Shown here: positions 1 to 7,259 of the stretch, piece by piece
Layout of the letters: every line of letters begins with the position of its first letter
Numbering within the stretch: the stretch's first letter is position 1
Origin: Gemmatimonadota bacterium
Lineage (GTDB): Bacteria; Gemmatimonadota; Gemmatimonadetes; Gemmatimonadales; GWC2-71-9
Assembly: GCA_003220905.1 (NCBI GenBank)
Contig: QHTS01000189.1
Span: 1-9,368 of the forward strand
Direction: 5' to 3'
Length of the DNA: 9,368 nucleotides
Position numbers and translations under genes: made by a program
Notes under the pieces: model-generated
What the model was told of the DNA's origin: nothing
The model's database searches: none
The model's input: only the letters and a program-made list of their open reading frames with translations

Positions 1-3000
1 AGGCAAAGGCGAGGCCGAAGCCCAGCCCCTGCAGCCGGTCCTGGAAGCGGTTGAGGTAGTGGATGTCGTCCTGCCCGGCGTCGCGCTGCACATCGGAATT
101 ATACAGGCTGTCCTTGAGCTCCTTGAGCTTCCGGTCCAGCTCGCGCGCCTGGCGCGACACGGGTGCGGCGGCCGCAGTGTCGCCGGCGGTGTTGTCCCGC
201 AACGCCTGCTGCGTGTTCTTGAGCTGTGTCTCGAGGCTTGCAATCCGATTCAGCATCTCGTTCAGGGCGGACATGGCGTTGCGCCATTCGAGCCCGGCGC
301 GGAGCTGCGCCGCGAACCGGGCGGGATCGCCGCCCAGGATCGGGTCGGGCTCCACGGTGACCGTCTTGGTCCCCGTGCGGCCCCCGGCGGTCACGGTGAC
401 GGTGTAGGTCCCGGGGATCGCACGGGGGCCTCCGACATTCCGGAACGGATTCTCCTCATCCTCAGCACCCGTGGGACGCTCGAAGTTGAGCCGGGTCGGC
501 CCGGCGTGACGGAGGTTCCAGACGTAGCGGTTGACGCCCTGCTTCCCCGGGCCGCCCGAATCGACGACGACGGTGTCGCCGCGGCTGTCCGTGACGGTCG
601 CGATCACGCGCCCGCGGCGGGAGCGCCCCCGCTCTTCCTCCCCCTGCGAACCGGATGAGCCGGTGTCCAGGGCGGCCTTGAGGTAGTAATCGATCATCGC
701 GCCGGCCGGCGCGTTCGGCGTGGTGAAGCGCGTCGGGGCGACGCCCGAGCGCCGCGGGCGCACGTGGATCTGGGCCGGCAGCGTCGAGAACAGGTGGAAA
801 TCGGAGGCGACGACCTCAGGGGTGAGCTCTTCCAACGCGGTGATATTGTCCAGGACGAATAGCCCACGGCCGTGCGTCGCAAGCACCAGGTCATGTGAGC
901 GCTTGATGAACTGCACGTCGTACACCGGCGCGGTGGGGAACTCCGCCTTGAGCGGCTTCCAGCTCGCGCCGCCGTCGCGCGAGTACCACAGGGCGGCGTC
1001 GGTCCCGAGGACGAGGAAGCCCCGCATGTTCGGATTCTCACGCACCACCCGCGCGGGGACGTCCGGCGGGAGACCCTTGCCGACGTCGGTCCACGTCTTG
1101 CCGTAGTCGCTGGTCTTGTAGACGTAGGGCCGCCGGTCGTCGAGCTGGTGGCGGTCGATCGCGATGTAGGCGGCGCCCGCGTCGAAGGGCGAGACCCCGA
1201 TCTGGTACACCCGTCCTTCCACGTCCTTCGCCAATCCGGGGAAGTGGCCGGACACGTTGCTCCAGGTCTTCCCGCCGTCCCGGGTGACCTGCACGAGCCC
1301 GTCGTCCGTGCCGACCCAGATCACGTTGGAATCGGTCGGTGCGAGGTTGACGGTGAGGATCGTATTGTAGGTCTCGGCGCCCGAGATGTCGTAGTTGATG
1401 GGACCGCCGCTCGTCACCTGCTTCGTCTTGTCATTCCGGGTGAGGTCGGGACTGATGGCCGCCCAGCGGTCGCCGCCGTCCGTGCTCTTGAACACCACAT
1501 TGCCGCCCATGTAGACCGTGTTCGCGTCCCGTGGCGAGACGGCGATGGGCGATGTCCAGTTGAAGCGGTACTGCAGGTTGGCGGGCTTCGTGTCCTTCAC
1601 GCCGGACAGGGAGGGCCGGATCGAGCGGTTCAGTCCCGTCTTCAAGTCGACGCGGGTGATGTTGCCGTTCTGGGAATCCACGTAGAGGATGGATGAATCG
1701 GTCGGCGCCGGCACCGCGTATTCGCCGTCCCCCCCCGCCACCGTGAACCACTCGGAGCCGTTCACGCCGCCGCCCGCCCCGCCTCCACCACCTCCGCCAC
1801 CTCCACCGGTTCCCACGTTGCTCGACGGCCCGCACCACGCGTTATTGTCCTGGAGGCCGCCGCACAGCATGTACGGAGTGTTGTTGTCGGCCGCCACCAT
1901 GTAGAACTGCCCGATCGGCAGGTTGTTCAAGAACCGCCAGCTCTTGGCGCCGTTCTCAGAGAGGTACACACCGCCGTCGTTCCCCTGGATCATGCGGTCC
2001 GGGTTCTGTGGGTCGATCCACAGTGCATGATGGTCCACGTGCACGCCGCGGTCGATGGGCGTCGTCGTCTTGCCGCCGTCGTCGGAGCGAAGCAGCAAGT
2101 ACGACGAGAAAAACAGCTTCCGGTCGTCCGCGGGCGAAACGTGCAGCAGCGAGAAGTAAAACGGCCGCGTGGAGAGGCCGTGGAAGTCGGAGACCTTGGC
2201 CCAGTGGTCGCCCTGGTCCTTCGAGTCCCACAGCATCCCCTGCTTGGTCTCGACGAGGGCGTATACGTGGCTCGGATTCGTGGGACCGGCGGCGACGGCG
2301 ATGCGGCCGAGCGGGCTGGGAGGGAGACCCTCGCTGAGCCGTTCCCACGTGAGGCCGCCGTCCTTGGACCGATAGATGGCGCTCCCCGGTCCGCCCGACA
2401 CGAGCTCCCACGGATAGCGCACGAACTGCCACATGCCGGCGAACAGCATCCGAGGGTTGCCCGGCACCATGATCAAGTCGGTGGCGCCCGTCGTGTCGTT
2501 CACGAACAGCACCTTCTGCCACGTCTTCCCACCGTCCGCGCTGCGGAACACGCCGCGCTCGGGATTCGGCGCCCACACGTGGCCCAAGGCGGCCACGAAC
2601 ACGACGTCGGGATCGGCAGGATCGATCACGATCCGGGTGACCTGGCCCACGTCACCCAGGCCCATGAACCGCCAGCTCTTGCCGGCATCGGGAGACATGA
2701 ACACACCACCGCCGTCCACGACATCATTCCGCGGGTTTCCTTCCCCGGTGCCGACCCACACGACGTTCGGGTTCGAAGGCGCGAGCGCCACGGCGCCGAT
2801 CGACGACGTCGGCTGATCCTTGAACACGGCCTCCCACGAATCGCCACCGTCGGTCGTCTTCCATACGCCGCCCGCCGCCGCGCCGACGTAGTACACGTTG
2901 CGGTCTCCGGGCACACCCACGACGGCGGCCACTCGGCCGCCGGCCACCGAGGGGCCGAGGTTGCGGAACTTGAGGTTGTTCAGGGAATCAGCGCTCAAGG

Positions 3001-3133
3001 CCCGAGGTGCATCGGTCGGCGGTTTCACACGGCCGCGACCCTGCGCAGGGGCGGGGGCCGGGACCGACAGGGCGAGAGCGAAGCACAAGAGCGCGCTGTC
3101 GGCAGTGGCTTGACGGAGAGCCATGCGGCGCAT
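1..3133 (-). CDS. Secreted BNR/Asp-box beta-propeller protein, sortilin (VPS10)-like; C-terminus cut by window edge
   Basis: The first 1044 codons are in the window. A signal peptide (basic MRRMALRQ, hydrophobic LLCFALAL, APAPA then QG near residue 30) predicts export. About ten Asp-box motifs (S/T-x-D-x-G-x-T/S-W) follow, for example TTDGGDSW (93-100), SPDAGKSW (147-154), SADGGKTW (198-205), SKDGGLTW (256-263), STDGGDRW (550-557), TRDGGKTW (617-624) and SRDGGASW (718-725). The box near 350 reads SDDGGKTTT and lacks the Trp. The propeller region closes with ATHGRGLFVLDN (752-763), typical of this family. A ten-glycine run (443-452) lies in a loop. Then come a charged low-complexity patch (825-842), an Ig/FlgD-like beta segment (about 900-930) and a probable coiled coil (940-1035). 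Start: the ATG at 3133 has AGGAG 8 nt upstream; a second in-frame ATG at 3124 is less well placed. The family is large, secreted and often called glycosyl hydrolase/sortilin; no catalytic residues are evident, so enzyme activity is not claimed. Confidence 0.9.
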   Translation of the reverse strand, partial: MRRMALRQATADSALLCFALALSVPAPAPAQGRGRVKPPTDAPRALSADSLNNLKFRNLGPSVAGGRVAAVVGVPGDRNVYYVGAAAGGVWKTTDGGDSWEAVFKDQPTSSIGAVALAPSNPNVVWVGTGEGNPRNDVVDGGGVFMSPDAGKSWRFMGLGDVGQVTRIVIDPADPDVVFVAALGHVWAPNPERGVFRSADGGKTWQKVLFVNDTTGATDLIMVPGNPRMLFAGMWQFVRYPWELVSGGPGSAIYRSKDGGLTWERLSEGLPPSPLGRIAVAAGPTNPSHVYALVETKQGMLWDSKDQGDHWAKVSDFHGLSTRPFYFSLLHVSPADDRKLFFSSYLLLRSDDGGKTTTPIDRGVHVDHHALWIDPQNPDRMIQGNDGGVYLSENGAKSWRFLNNLPIGQFYMVAADNNTPYMLCGGLQDNNAWCGPSSNVGTGGGGGGGGGGAGGGVNGSEWFTVAGGDGEYAVPAPTDSSILYVDSQNGNITRVDLKTGLNRSIRPSLSGVKDTKPANLQYRFNWTSPIAVSPRDANTVYMGGNVVFKSTDGGDRWAAISPDLTRNDKTKQVTSGGPINYDISGAETYNTILTVNLAPTDSNVIWVGTDDGLVQVTRDGGKTWSNVSGHFPGLAKDVEGRVYQIGVSPFDAGAAYIAIDRHQLDDRRPYVYKTSDYGKTWTDVGKGLPPDVPARVVRENPNMRGFLVLGTDAALWYSRDGGASWKPLKAEFPTAPVYDVQFIKRSHDLVLATHGRGLFVLDNITALEELTPEVVASDFHLFSTLPAQIHVRPRRSGVAPTRFTTPNAPAGAMIDYYLKAALDTGSSGSQGEEERGRSRRGRVIATVTDSRGDTVVVDSGGPGKQGVNRYVWNLRHAGPTRLNFERPTGAEDEENPFRNVGGPRAIPGTYTVTVTAGGRTGTKTVTVEPDPILGGDPARFAAQLRAGLEWRNAMSALNEMLNRIASLETQLKNTQQALRDNTAGDTAAAAPVSRQARELDRKLKELKDSLYNSDVQRDAGQDDIHYLNRFQDRLQGLGFGLAFA

Positions 3134-3141
3134 CGGACGAA

Positions 3142-3146
3142 CTCCT
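3142..3146 (-). promoter_or_regulatory. Ribosome binding site of the BNR-propeller gene
   Basis: On the minus strand AGGAG stands 8 nt before the ATG at 3133 and 17 nt before the alternative ATG at 3124. The spacing favours the upstream start, giving a signal peptide that begins MRRMALRQ. Confidence 0.7.
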
Positions 3147-3207
3147 AGAAGTGGGTCCCAGGAACAGATACGAAAACAGGGCAACGGGCGTTGGCGTCTC
3201 GGGGCCT

Positions 3208-3236
3208 GATTTATCGGCAAGCCTAGCGCGCGTCAA
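3208..3236 (-). promoter_or_regulatory. Putative sigma70-type promoter of the BNR-propeller gene
   Basis: On the minus strand TTGACG (3236-3231, five of six consensus -35 bases) is followed after a 17-nt spacer by TAAATC (3213-3208), a weak -10 element. Transcription would begin near 3201, giving a leader of roughly 68 nt before the start codon at 3133. The -35 is good, the -10 is poor; motif inspection only. Confidence 0.4.
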
Positions 3237-3241
3237 GCGTG

Positions 3242-3247
3242 TAAGAT
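3242..3247 (+). promoter_or_regulatory. Putative -10 element (TAAGAT) for a leaderless htrA transcript
   Basis: TAAGAT fits the TAnnnT -10 pattern and ends exactly 7 nt before the A of the htrA ATG at 3255, so transcription would begin at or next to the start codon. The preceding bases (TTTTCCCT) contain no Shine-Dalgarno sequence, which fits a leaderless mRNA. No convincing -35 is seen about 17 nt upstream. The element sits just beyond the -35 of the opposite promoter, so the two would overlap. Confidence 0.4.
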
Positions 3248-3254
3248 TTTCCCT

Positions 3255-4613
3255 ATGACAAGATCCTTGCTGCTCGTCGGAGCGTCGGTCGCGACTGCGG
3301 CATTGACGCCACAGCTCGCCGCCCAAGATCTCGGCAAGGCGCGCCAGACCGCCATCGTCACCGCCGCCAGCCGGCTCGCTCCGGCGGTGGTGAGCGTCAA
3401 CGTCCTGCGGCGCGAGCGGCGCCTGCCTCAGGACCCCTTCGAGCAGTTCTTCACGCCCCGCGGCGCCGAGCAGGTGGTAGAGGGCTATGGGTCCGGCTTC
3501 ATCATCTCCGCGGACGGCGTGGTCATCACGAACCAGCACGTCACGCAGGGGGCGGAGCAGATCGTCGTCACGACGCGCGACGGACGGGATTTCCCCGCGA
3601 AGATCCAGGGGGAGGACCCGCTCACGGACATCGCGGTGCTGAAGCTGGACGCGACGAGCCTCCCGACCGCTCCGCTCGGGAAGAGCACCGACCTGATGAT
3701 CGGGGAGTGGGTCGTAGCCGTAGGCAACCCGTTCGCCTACCTGCTCGGCAACACGGAGCCCACCGTCACGGCGGGGGTGGTGAGCGCCGTCGGGCGGAAC
3801 CTGCTGCCCTCCCAAGGGCAGTCGGGGATCTACGTCGGCATGATCCAGACCGACGCGCCGATCAACCCCGGCAACTCGGGCGGGCCGCTCGCGAACGCCG
3901 TGGGGGAAGTGGTCGGCGTGAACAGCTCGATCTTCACGAGCTCGGGCGGATCGGTGGGGATCGGATTTGCGATCCCGATCGAGCGGGCCCTGCGCGTGGC
4001 GGACGAGCTGCGGCGCTTCGGGAAAGTGCGGCGTGCCTGGGTGGGGCTCGACGTCGCGGGGGCCGAGGATCTGCGGGGGTGGAAGCAGGCGGGCGGCCTG
4101 CGGGTGACCCAGGTGGCGCCGGGCGGGCCCGCGGGCCGGGCCGGCGTCGTGGCGGGCGACGTACTCGTGAGCGCGCGCGGCCGGCGGTTGCGCACGTTCC
4201 TCGATTGGGAGGCGGTCATGCTCGACACGGGCCCCGGCGACACGCTCATGGTGAGCTTCCGCCACGCTGGCGAAAGCCGCAGCGCCCGGCTTGCGGTCAC
4301 CGATTTCCCGACCACGCTCGCGGAGAAGGTGGCGGTCCTGGGCGGCATGAAGGTGGTGACGGTGACCCCGGCCGTGCGAGCCGAGCGCGACATTCAGAGC
4401 GACCACGGTGCGCTGATCTACGACCTGCCCGATGACATGGAGGAGGCCACGGGCCTGCGCTCGGGAGACGTGATTCTCCAGATCAACCGGGTGCGGGTGT
4501 CGAGCGCCGACGATCTGCGCCGGGCGTTCGCGGCGACGGCGGGAGCCGGGGCGGTCACCGTGTGGTACGAGCGCTCGGGGCGCCTCGAGCGGACGGCGTT
4601 CTACGTGAGATAG
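3255..4613 (+). CDS. htrA: HtrA/DegP-family periplasmic serine protease with two PDZ domains
   Basis: The 452-residue product is the normal length for a DegP/DegQ/DegS-type quality-control protease, which degrades or refolds misfolded envelope proteins. A signal peptide is visible (MTRSLLLVGAS..., likely cut after LAA at residue 23). The trypsin-like domain spans about 30-250 with the full triad: His95 in TNQHV, Asp125 in LTDIAVLKL, and Ser208 in GNSGGPL. PDZ1 covers about 262-345 (AWVGLDV, then GPAGRAGVVAGDVLVS) and PDZ2 about 360-450 (ATGLRSGDVILQINRVRV). All catalytic residues are present, so it should be active; substrates are unknown. The ATG at 3255 has no Shine-Dalgarno sequence and lies 7 nt after a TAAGAT box, suggesting leaderless translation. 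It diverges from the secreted propeller gene, and a 70-bp gap without a visible terminator separates it from the ACT gene downstream. DegP, DegQ or Do-like sub-assignment cannot be decided from sequence alone. Confidence 0.93.
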   Translation: MTRSLLLVGASVATAALTPQLAAQDLGKARQTAIVTAASRLAPAVVSVNVLRRERRLPQDPFEQFFTPRGAEQVVEGYGSGFIISADGVVITNQHVTQGAEQIVVTTRDGRDFPAKIQGEDPLTDIAVLKLDATSLPTAPLGKSTDLMIGEWVVAVGNPFAYLLGNTEPTVTAGVVSAVGRNLLPSQGQSGIYVGMIQTDAPINPGNSGGPLANAVGEVVGVNSSIFTSSGGSVGIGFAIPIERALRVADELRRFGKVRRAWVGLDVAGAEDLRGWKQAGGLRVTQVAPGGPAGRAGVVAGDVLVSARGRRLRTFLDWEAVMLDTGPGDTLMVSFRHAGESRSARLAVTDFPTTLAEKVAVLGGMKVVTVTPAVRAERDIQSDHGALIYDLPDDMEEATGLRSGDVILQINRVRVSSADDLRRAFAATAGAGAVTVWYERSGRLERTAFYVR

Positions 4614-4683
4614 CGTCGCGATCTAGCGGGCAGGCGGACGGGGGGCCATTGTCAAGCGACGAGAACCACATCCGGAGACCGCC

Positions 4684-5097
4684 ATGGCCGACACGATCCG
4701 CAGGGTGAGCTACTACTACACGACCATATCCGACAAGCCCGGCGAGGGCGCCCGCCTCCTCGAGACTCTGAGGAGCGCCGGCGTGAACCTGCTGGCCTTC
4801 CACGCCTTCCCGAGCGCGCGCAAGGCCCAGGTGGACTTCGTGGCGTCGGACGCGGCGTTGTTCACGGCCGCCGCGAAGGGCGCAAAGATCAAGTTGTCGA
4901 AGCCGAAGACGGCATTCCTGATCGATGGCGACGATCGGGTCGGAGCGCTGGCCGGCATCCTGGCGCGGCTGGGCGCGGCGAAGATCAACGTCACGGCGGT
5001 GACAGGGGTGTGTGCCGGGATGGGTCGGTACGGAGCCCTGCTCTGGGTCAAGCAGGGCGCGGTGAACAAGGCCGCAGCTGCGCTCGGAGCTATGTAG
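4684..5097 (+). CDS. Small tandem ACT-domain protein
   Basis: The 137-residue protein appears to consist of two ACT-like modules and nothing else. Module 1 is about residues 6-60 (RVSYYYTTISDKPGEGARLL, then AGVNLLAFHAF) and module 2 about 74-130 (KTAFLIDGDDRVGALAGILA, then AAKINVTAVTGV). Each shows the ACT pattern of a strand, a D-x-P/V-G turn, a helix, and a strand with the consensus INV/VNLLA. ACT domains bind amino acids or related small ligands and usually regulate enzymes; with no catalytic domain fused, this would be a free-standing sensor or a subunit of another protein. The ligand is unknown. The ATG has GGAG 6 nt upstream (4674-4677). It lies 70 bp after htrA on the same strand and its stop codon abuts that of the convergent dinB. 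Confidence 0.8.
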   Translation: MADTIRRVSYYYTTISDKPGEGARLLETLRSAGVNLLAFHAFPSARKAQVDFVASDAALFTAAAKGAKIKLSKPKTAFLIDGDDRVGALAGILARLGAAKINVTAVTGVCAGMGRYGALLWVKQGAVNKAAAALGAM

Positions 5098-5113
5098 CTA
5101 GCGCTGGGCTCCG
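5085..5113. other. Convergent gene junction with abutting stop codons and a short inverted repeat
   Basis: The plus-strand ACT gene ends with TAG at 5095-5097 and the minus-strand dinB ends with TAG at 5100-5098, forming the palindrome TAGCTA with no intergenic base. A 6-bp inverted repeat, CGGAGC (5085-5090) and GCTCCG (5108-5113), brackets it with a 17-nt loop. It could act as a weak two-way terminator inside coding sequence, but no T-tract follows on either strand, so this is speculative. Confidence 0.3.
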
Positions 5114-6315
5114 CCCCGGCCGAGGGCGTCGGGACCGAATCTCTCGCGCACCTCGTCGATCACGCGAGAGATGACCCGGTCGCGCTCGGTCTCGAGCGTG
5201 GTGCCGGGGGTCTCGAGCAGGGACAACTGGCCCTCACCGCCCTGCCGGACGAGCTGCGACAGGGCGACCCCGAGCAGGCGCGCGGGGACGCGCCGGGCGG
5301 CGCGGAGCCGCGCCAACAGCTCGCGCGCCACGGCGTACACCGCCCGGTCCGATTGGACGGCGTCGGCGAGCGTGCGGCTCGCCTGCCGGGTCGTGAAGTC
5401 GGCATCGCGCAGCTTGACCGTGACCGTGCGGGCGACGAGGCCGGACTCCCGGACGTCGGCGCTGGCCCGGTCGGCCAGCGCGAGCAGCCTGGCAGCGAGC
5501 GCAGCGTCGTCGTCCAGGTCGGTGGGGAACGTCTCGTCGCGGCTCACGGACTTCGCCTCGCGATTGACCTCGACCGGCGCCCGATCGATGCCGCGCGCCC
5601 GCTCGTGCAGCCAGGTGCCCTCGCGCTCCCCCAACCAGCCCACCAGCGTCTCCCGCTCATGCCGGACCACGTCGCGCACGGTGCGGAGGCCAACGCGCGC
5701 CAGGCGCTCCTGGAACTTGGGCCCGATGAGCGGGATGTCCGCCAGTGCGAATTGGAGCATGAAGTCGGCCTCCGCTCCGGGGGCCACGACGTGCACGCCG
5801 TCCGCCGCCCTGCCGGGGCGCGGCTTGGCGAGGCCGGCCGCGAGCTTCGCCACGAACTTCGACGTCCCGCCCCCGATCGACAGAGAGAGCGACGTCTCGG
5901 CGATCACGGCGTCGCGCATCCGGCGCGCCGTTGCGGCGAGGGGTTCCCCGCCGTACAGCTGCTCGGTGCCCGAGAGGTCGAGATAGAACTCGTCGCTCGA
6001 GGCCTGTTCCACGACGGGGGTGAAGCGGCGCAGCACGGCGCCGATCTCGCGGCTTTTCCGCGTGCACGCGTCCCACGGCACGGGCACGACCGTCGCTCCG
6101 GGACAGAGGCGCACCGCCCGCGCCATCGGCATCGCGGAATGCACGCCGAAGGCCCGGGCCTCGTACGAGGCGGAGGTCACGACGCCGCGCTGCTCGGAAG
6201 AGCCGCCGACAATGAGGAGCCGGGCCTTGCCCGCGCCCTCCGGATCCGCCAGGCGCGCCACCGCCACGTAGAACGCGTCCGCGTCAGCGAGAAGAATGCG
6301 TCCACCGGAGGTCAC
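5098..6315 (-). CDS. dinB: DNA polymerase IV, Y-family translesion polymerase
   Basis: The 405-residue protein is a Y-family polymerase that copies past damaged bases with low fidelity. The first catalytic Asp lies in LLADADAFY (Asp11; Tyr16 is the expected steric gate against ribonucleotides), and the second acidic pair is Asp108-Glu109 in ASSDEFYLDLSG. SIGGGTSKFVAKLAAGLAKP (147-166) is the conserved palm/fingers segment, LADIPLIGPKFQERL (191-205) is the helix-hairpin-helix thumb element, and the little-finger domain runs from about 250 to 350. The C-terminal QLSLL (363-367) matches the beta-clamp-binding consensus. Start: GTG at 6315, chosen because the catalytic motif follows within 11 residues and no nearby ATG is in frame. 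No clear Shine-Dalgarno sequence is seen; the preceding gene stops 6 nt upstream, so translational coupling is likely. No LexA-type box is recognised. Confidence 0.94.
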   Translation of the reverse strand: MTSGGRILLADADAFYVAVARLADPEGAGKARLLIVGGSSEQRGVVTSASYEARAFGVHSAMPMARAVRLCPGATVVPVPWDACTRKSREIGAVLRRFTPVVEQASSDEFYLDLSGTEQLYGGEPLAATARRMRDAVIAETSLSLSIGGGTSKFVAKLAAGLAKPRPGRAADGVHVVAPGAEADFMLQFALADIPLIGPKFQERLARVGLRTVRDVVRHERETLVGWLGEREGTWLHERARGIDRAPVEVNREAKSVSRDETFPTDLDDDAALAARLLALADRASADVRESGLVARTVTVKLRDADFTTRQASRTLADAVQSDRAVYAVARELLARLRAARRVPARLLGVALSQLVRQGGEGQLSLLETPGTTLETERDRVISRVIDEVRERFGPDALGRGGAQR

Positions 6316-6321
6316 CGGGCA

Positions 6322-6693
6322 CTACGGGGACGGCGCGGCCGGATGGTCCTTGAAGATCTGTGCGACGATCTCACGACGCTCCGCGAGGTTGTACAGCGTC
6401 AGCCGGAAGACCTCGTCGTCCGCGCCGCCCAGCACGCCGCTGTAGCGGTTGGGCTCGGCGGTCTGACGCCGCTCGGCTTTCCGCACGAAGCGCAGCTCGT
6501 CGACCTGACTGATAGCGAAACGGAACGTCGAGTCGCCCTGTTGCACCACGACCGTGTCGCTCCGGAACCGGACGAGGTGCAGCTCCCAGAGGATCCGGCC
6601 GTCGTTGAGCGTGATCTGCCAGCGATCGTCCTGCTGCGCCGCGACCGGTGCGGTGCCGAGTAGGACGATCCCAGCGACCCAGAGCGCTCTCAC
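6322..6693 (-). CDS. Small secreted protein of unknown function
   Basis: The product has 123 residues and I do not recognise a named family. A clear signal peptide (MRALWVAGIVLLGTAPVAA, cut before QQDD at residue 20) predicts export. The mature part looks beta-rich: WQITLNDGRILWELHLVRF, then SDTVVVQQGDSTFRFAIS, then QVDELRFVRK, with alternating hydrophobic residues as in a small beta-barrel or sandwich. An ILWELHLVRF strand and a C-terminal LTLYNLAERREIVAQIF segment follow the same style. No lipobox Cys and no transmembrane segment beyond the signal are seen. The start is GTG at 6693, overlapping the stop of the upstream THX gene by 4 nt (GTGA), with a purine-rich AAGGTGGAAGG upstream. Its 3' end is 6 nt before dinB. 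It is therefore cotranslated with a ribosomal and a repair gene, although its location is outside the cytoplasm; no functional link is claimed. Confidence 0.75.
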   Translation of the reverse strand: MRALWVAGIVLLGTAPVAAQQDDRWQITLNDGRILWELHLVRFRSDTVVVQQGDSTFRFAISQVDELRFVRKAERRQTAEPNRYSGVLGGADDEVFRLTLYNLAERREIVAQIFKDHPAAPSP

Positions 6694-6821
6694 TGTCCTT
6701 CCACCTTCCCCGTCTTCGCCGCCTCGGCGGCCTTTTTCTTCCTTTTTTTCTTGAGGCGGGTGGTGCCGTACGTACCGCGGAAGATCTTGCCACGCCTGGT
6801 GCGAATGTCGCCTTTGCCCAT
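6690..6821 (-). CDS. THX-type small-subunit ribosomal protein (bTHX family)
   Basis: A 43-codon gene starts at the ATG at 6821 and encodes MGKGDIRTRRGKIFRGTYGT, followed by a lysine-rich stretch (residues 24-30) and a short Ala/Lys tail. The N-terminal pattern MGKGD-x-(K/R)TRRGKI-(F/W)-RG-(S/T)YG is the hallmark of the THX family, a very basic peptide first seen in the Thermus 30S subunit, where it sits in the head and binds 16S rRNA. The body matches family length; the tail of about 13 residues beyond the Lys block (31-43) is longer than the Thermus form. A GGAGG ribosome binding site lies 4 nt before the ATG (6826-6830). It begins 10 nt after the EVE gene stop and its TGA overlaps the next gene's GTG. 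The Lys codons contain a run of seven A, which could invite sequencing or polymerase slippage errors, but the frame is intact here. Confidence 0.88.
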   Translation of the reverse strand: MGKGDIRTRRGKIFRGTYGTTRLKKKRKKKAAEAAKTGKVEGQ

Positions 6822-6831
6822 GAAGCCTCCG

Positions 6832-7242
6832 TTACTTCGCTCCGCCCATCTTCCGGAGCCGGTTGTATTGCTCCGCCGATGCCGGCATCACCGAGAGACG
6901 CCCCATGCGCACGAGGCCGAGGTCGGCGAACGCCCGGTCCTTCTTAATCTCGGCGAGCGGCACCGGCCGCGGCAGTCTCTCCACTGCCCGGAGCTCCACC
7001 ACGGCCAGCTTGGGATCCTTCTGCTTGGGGTCGGGATAGGCTTCTGACGTCACTTCCGCCACGCCCACAACGGCTTTCTCGTCTCCCGTGTGATAAACCA
7101 GCACCCGGTCCCCGGGTTTCATCTGTCGCAAGTGCTTCAGGGCCAGATTGTTCTTGACCCCGTCCCAGACGGCGGTCTTCTGGCTGGCCAAGGCATCGAA
7201 ACTGTACGTGGACGGCTCAGTCTTTACGATCCAATTCGCCAT
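6832..7242 (-). CDS. EVE-domain protein (thymocyte nuclear protein 1 homologue)
   Basis: The 136-residue protein is a single EVE domain, the fold related to PUA and YTH domains that is thought to bind modified bases in nucleic acids. Typical landmarks are present: WIVKTEPSTYSFDAL (4-18), TAVWDGVKNNLALKHLRQMK (23-42), GDRVLVYHTGDEKAVVGVAEV (44-64), then the basic Tyr/Pro/Asp segment around 69-78 and VELRAVERLPRPVPL (82-96). Length and layout match the stand-alone bacterial form. The modification it reads is unknown; bacterial members often neighbour restriction or repair genes, but here the neighbours are a hydrolase and THX. Start: ATG at 7242, with no Shine-Dalgarno sequence visible; a TACCGT element 10 nt upstream could be a -10 giving an almost leaderless mRNA, but this is weak. 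The 105-bp gap upstream carries a palindromic repeat. Confidence 0.92.
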   Translation of the reverse strand: MANWIVKTEPSTYSFDALASQKTAVWDGVKNNLALKHLRQMKPGDRVLVYHTGDEKAVVGVAEVTSEAYPDPKQKDPKLAVVELRAVERLPRPVPLAEIKKDRAFADLGLVRMGRLSVMPASAEQYNRLRKMGGAK

Positions 7243-7259
7243 GAGTATCGGAACGGTAG

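Noticed and set aside
2027..3148. Plus-strand open frame (373 codons) opposite the propeller gene
   Set aside because: The minus strand encodes repeated Asp-box motifs and a signal peptide here; the plus-strand translation has no recognisable pattern.
2988..4406. Long minus-strand open frame (472 codons) opposite htrA
   Set aside because: It lies antisense to a gene with a complete catalytic triad and PDZ motifs; its translation is rich in Arg, His and Pro with no family pattern, as expected for a GC-rich shadow frame.
4614..4683. Promoter or terminator between htrA and the ACT gene
   Set aside because: A TTGTCA near 4649 lacks a -10 at a suitable distance and no stem plus T-tract is present; only the ribosome binding site GGAG is supported.
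5353..6663. Plus-strand open frame (436 codons) opposite dinB and the secreted protein
   Set aside because: It crosses two genuine minus-strand genes and shows only the His/Arg/Gly bias of a shadow frame.
6731..6741. Run of seven A in the sense strand of THX as a programmed frameshift site
   Set aside because: The reading phase is G-AAA-AAA, not a canonical slippery heptamer, and the zero frame already gives a complete family match with a normal stop; it simply encodes lysines.
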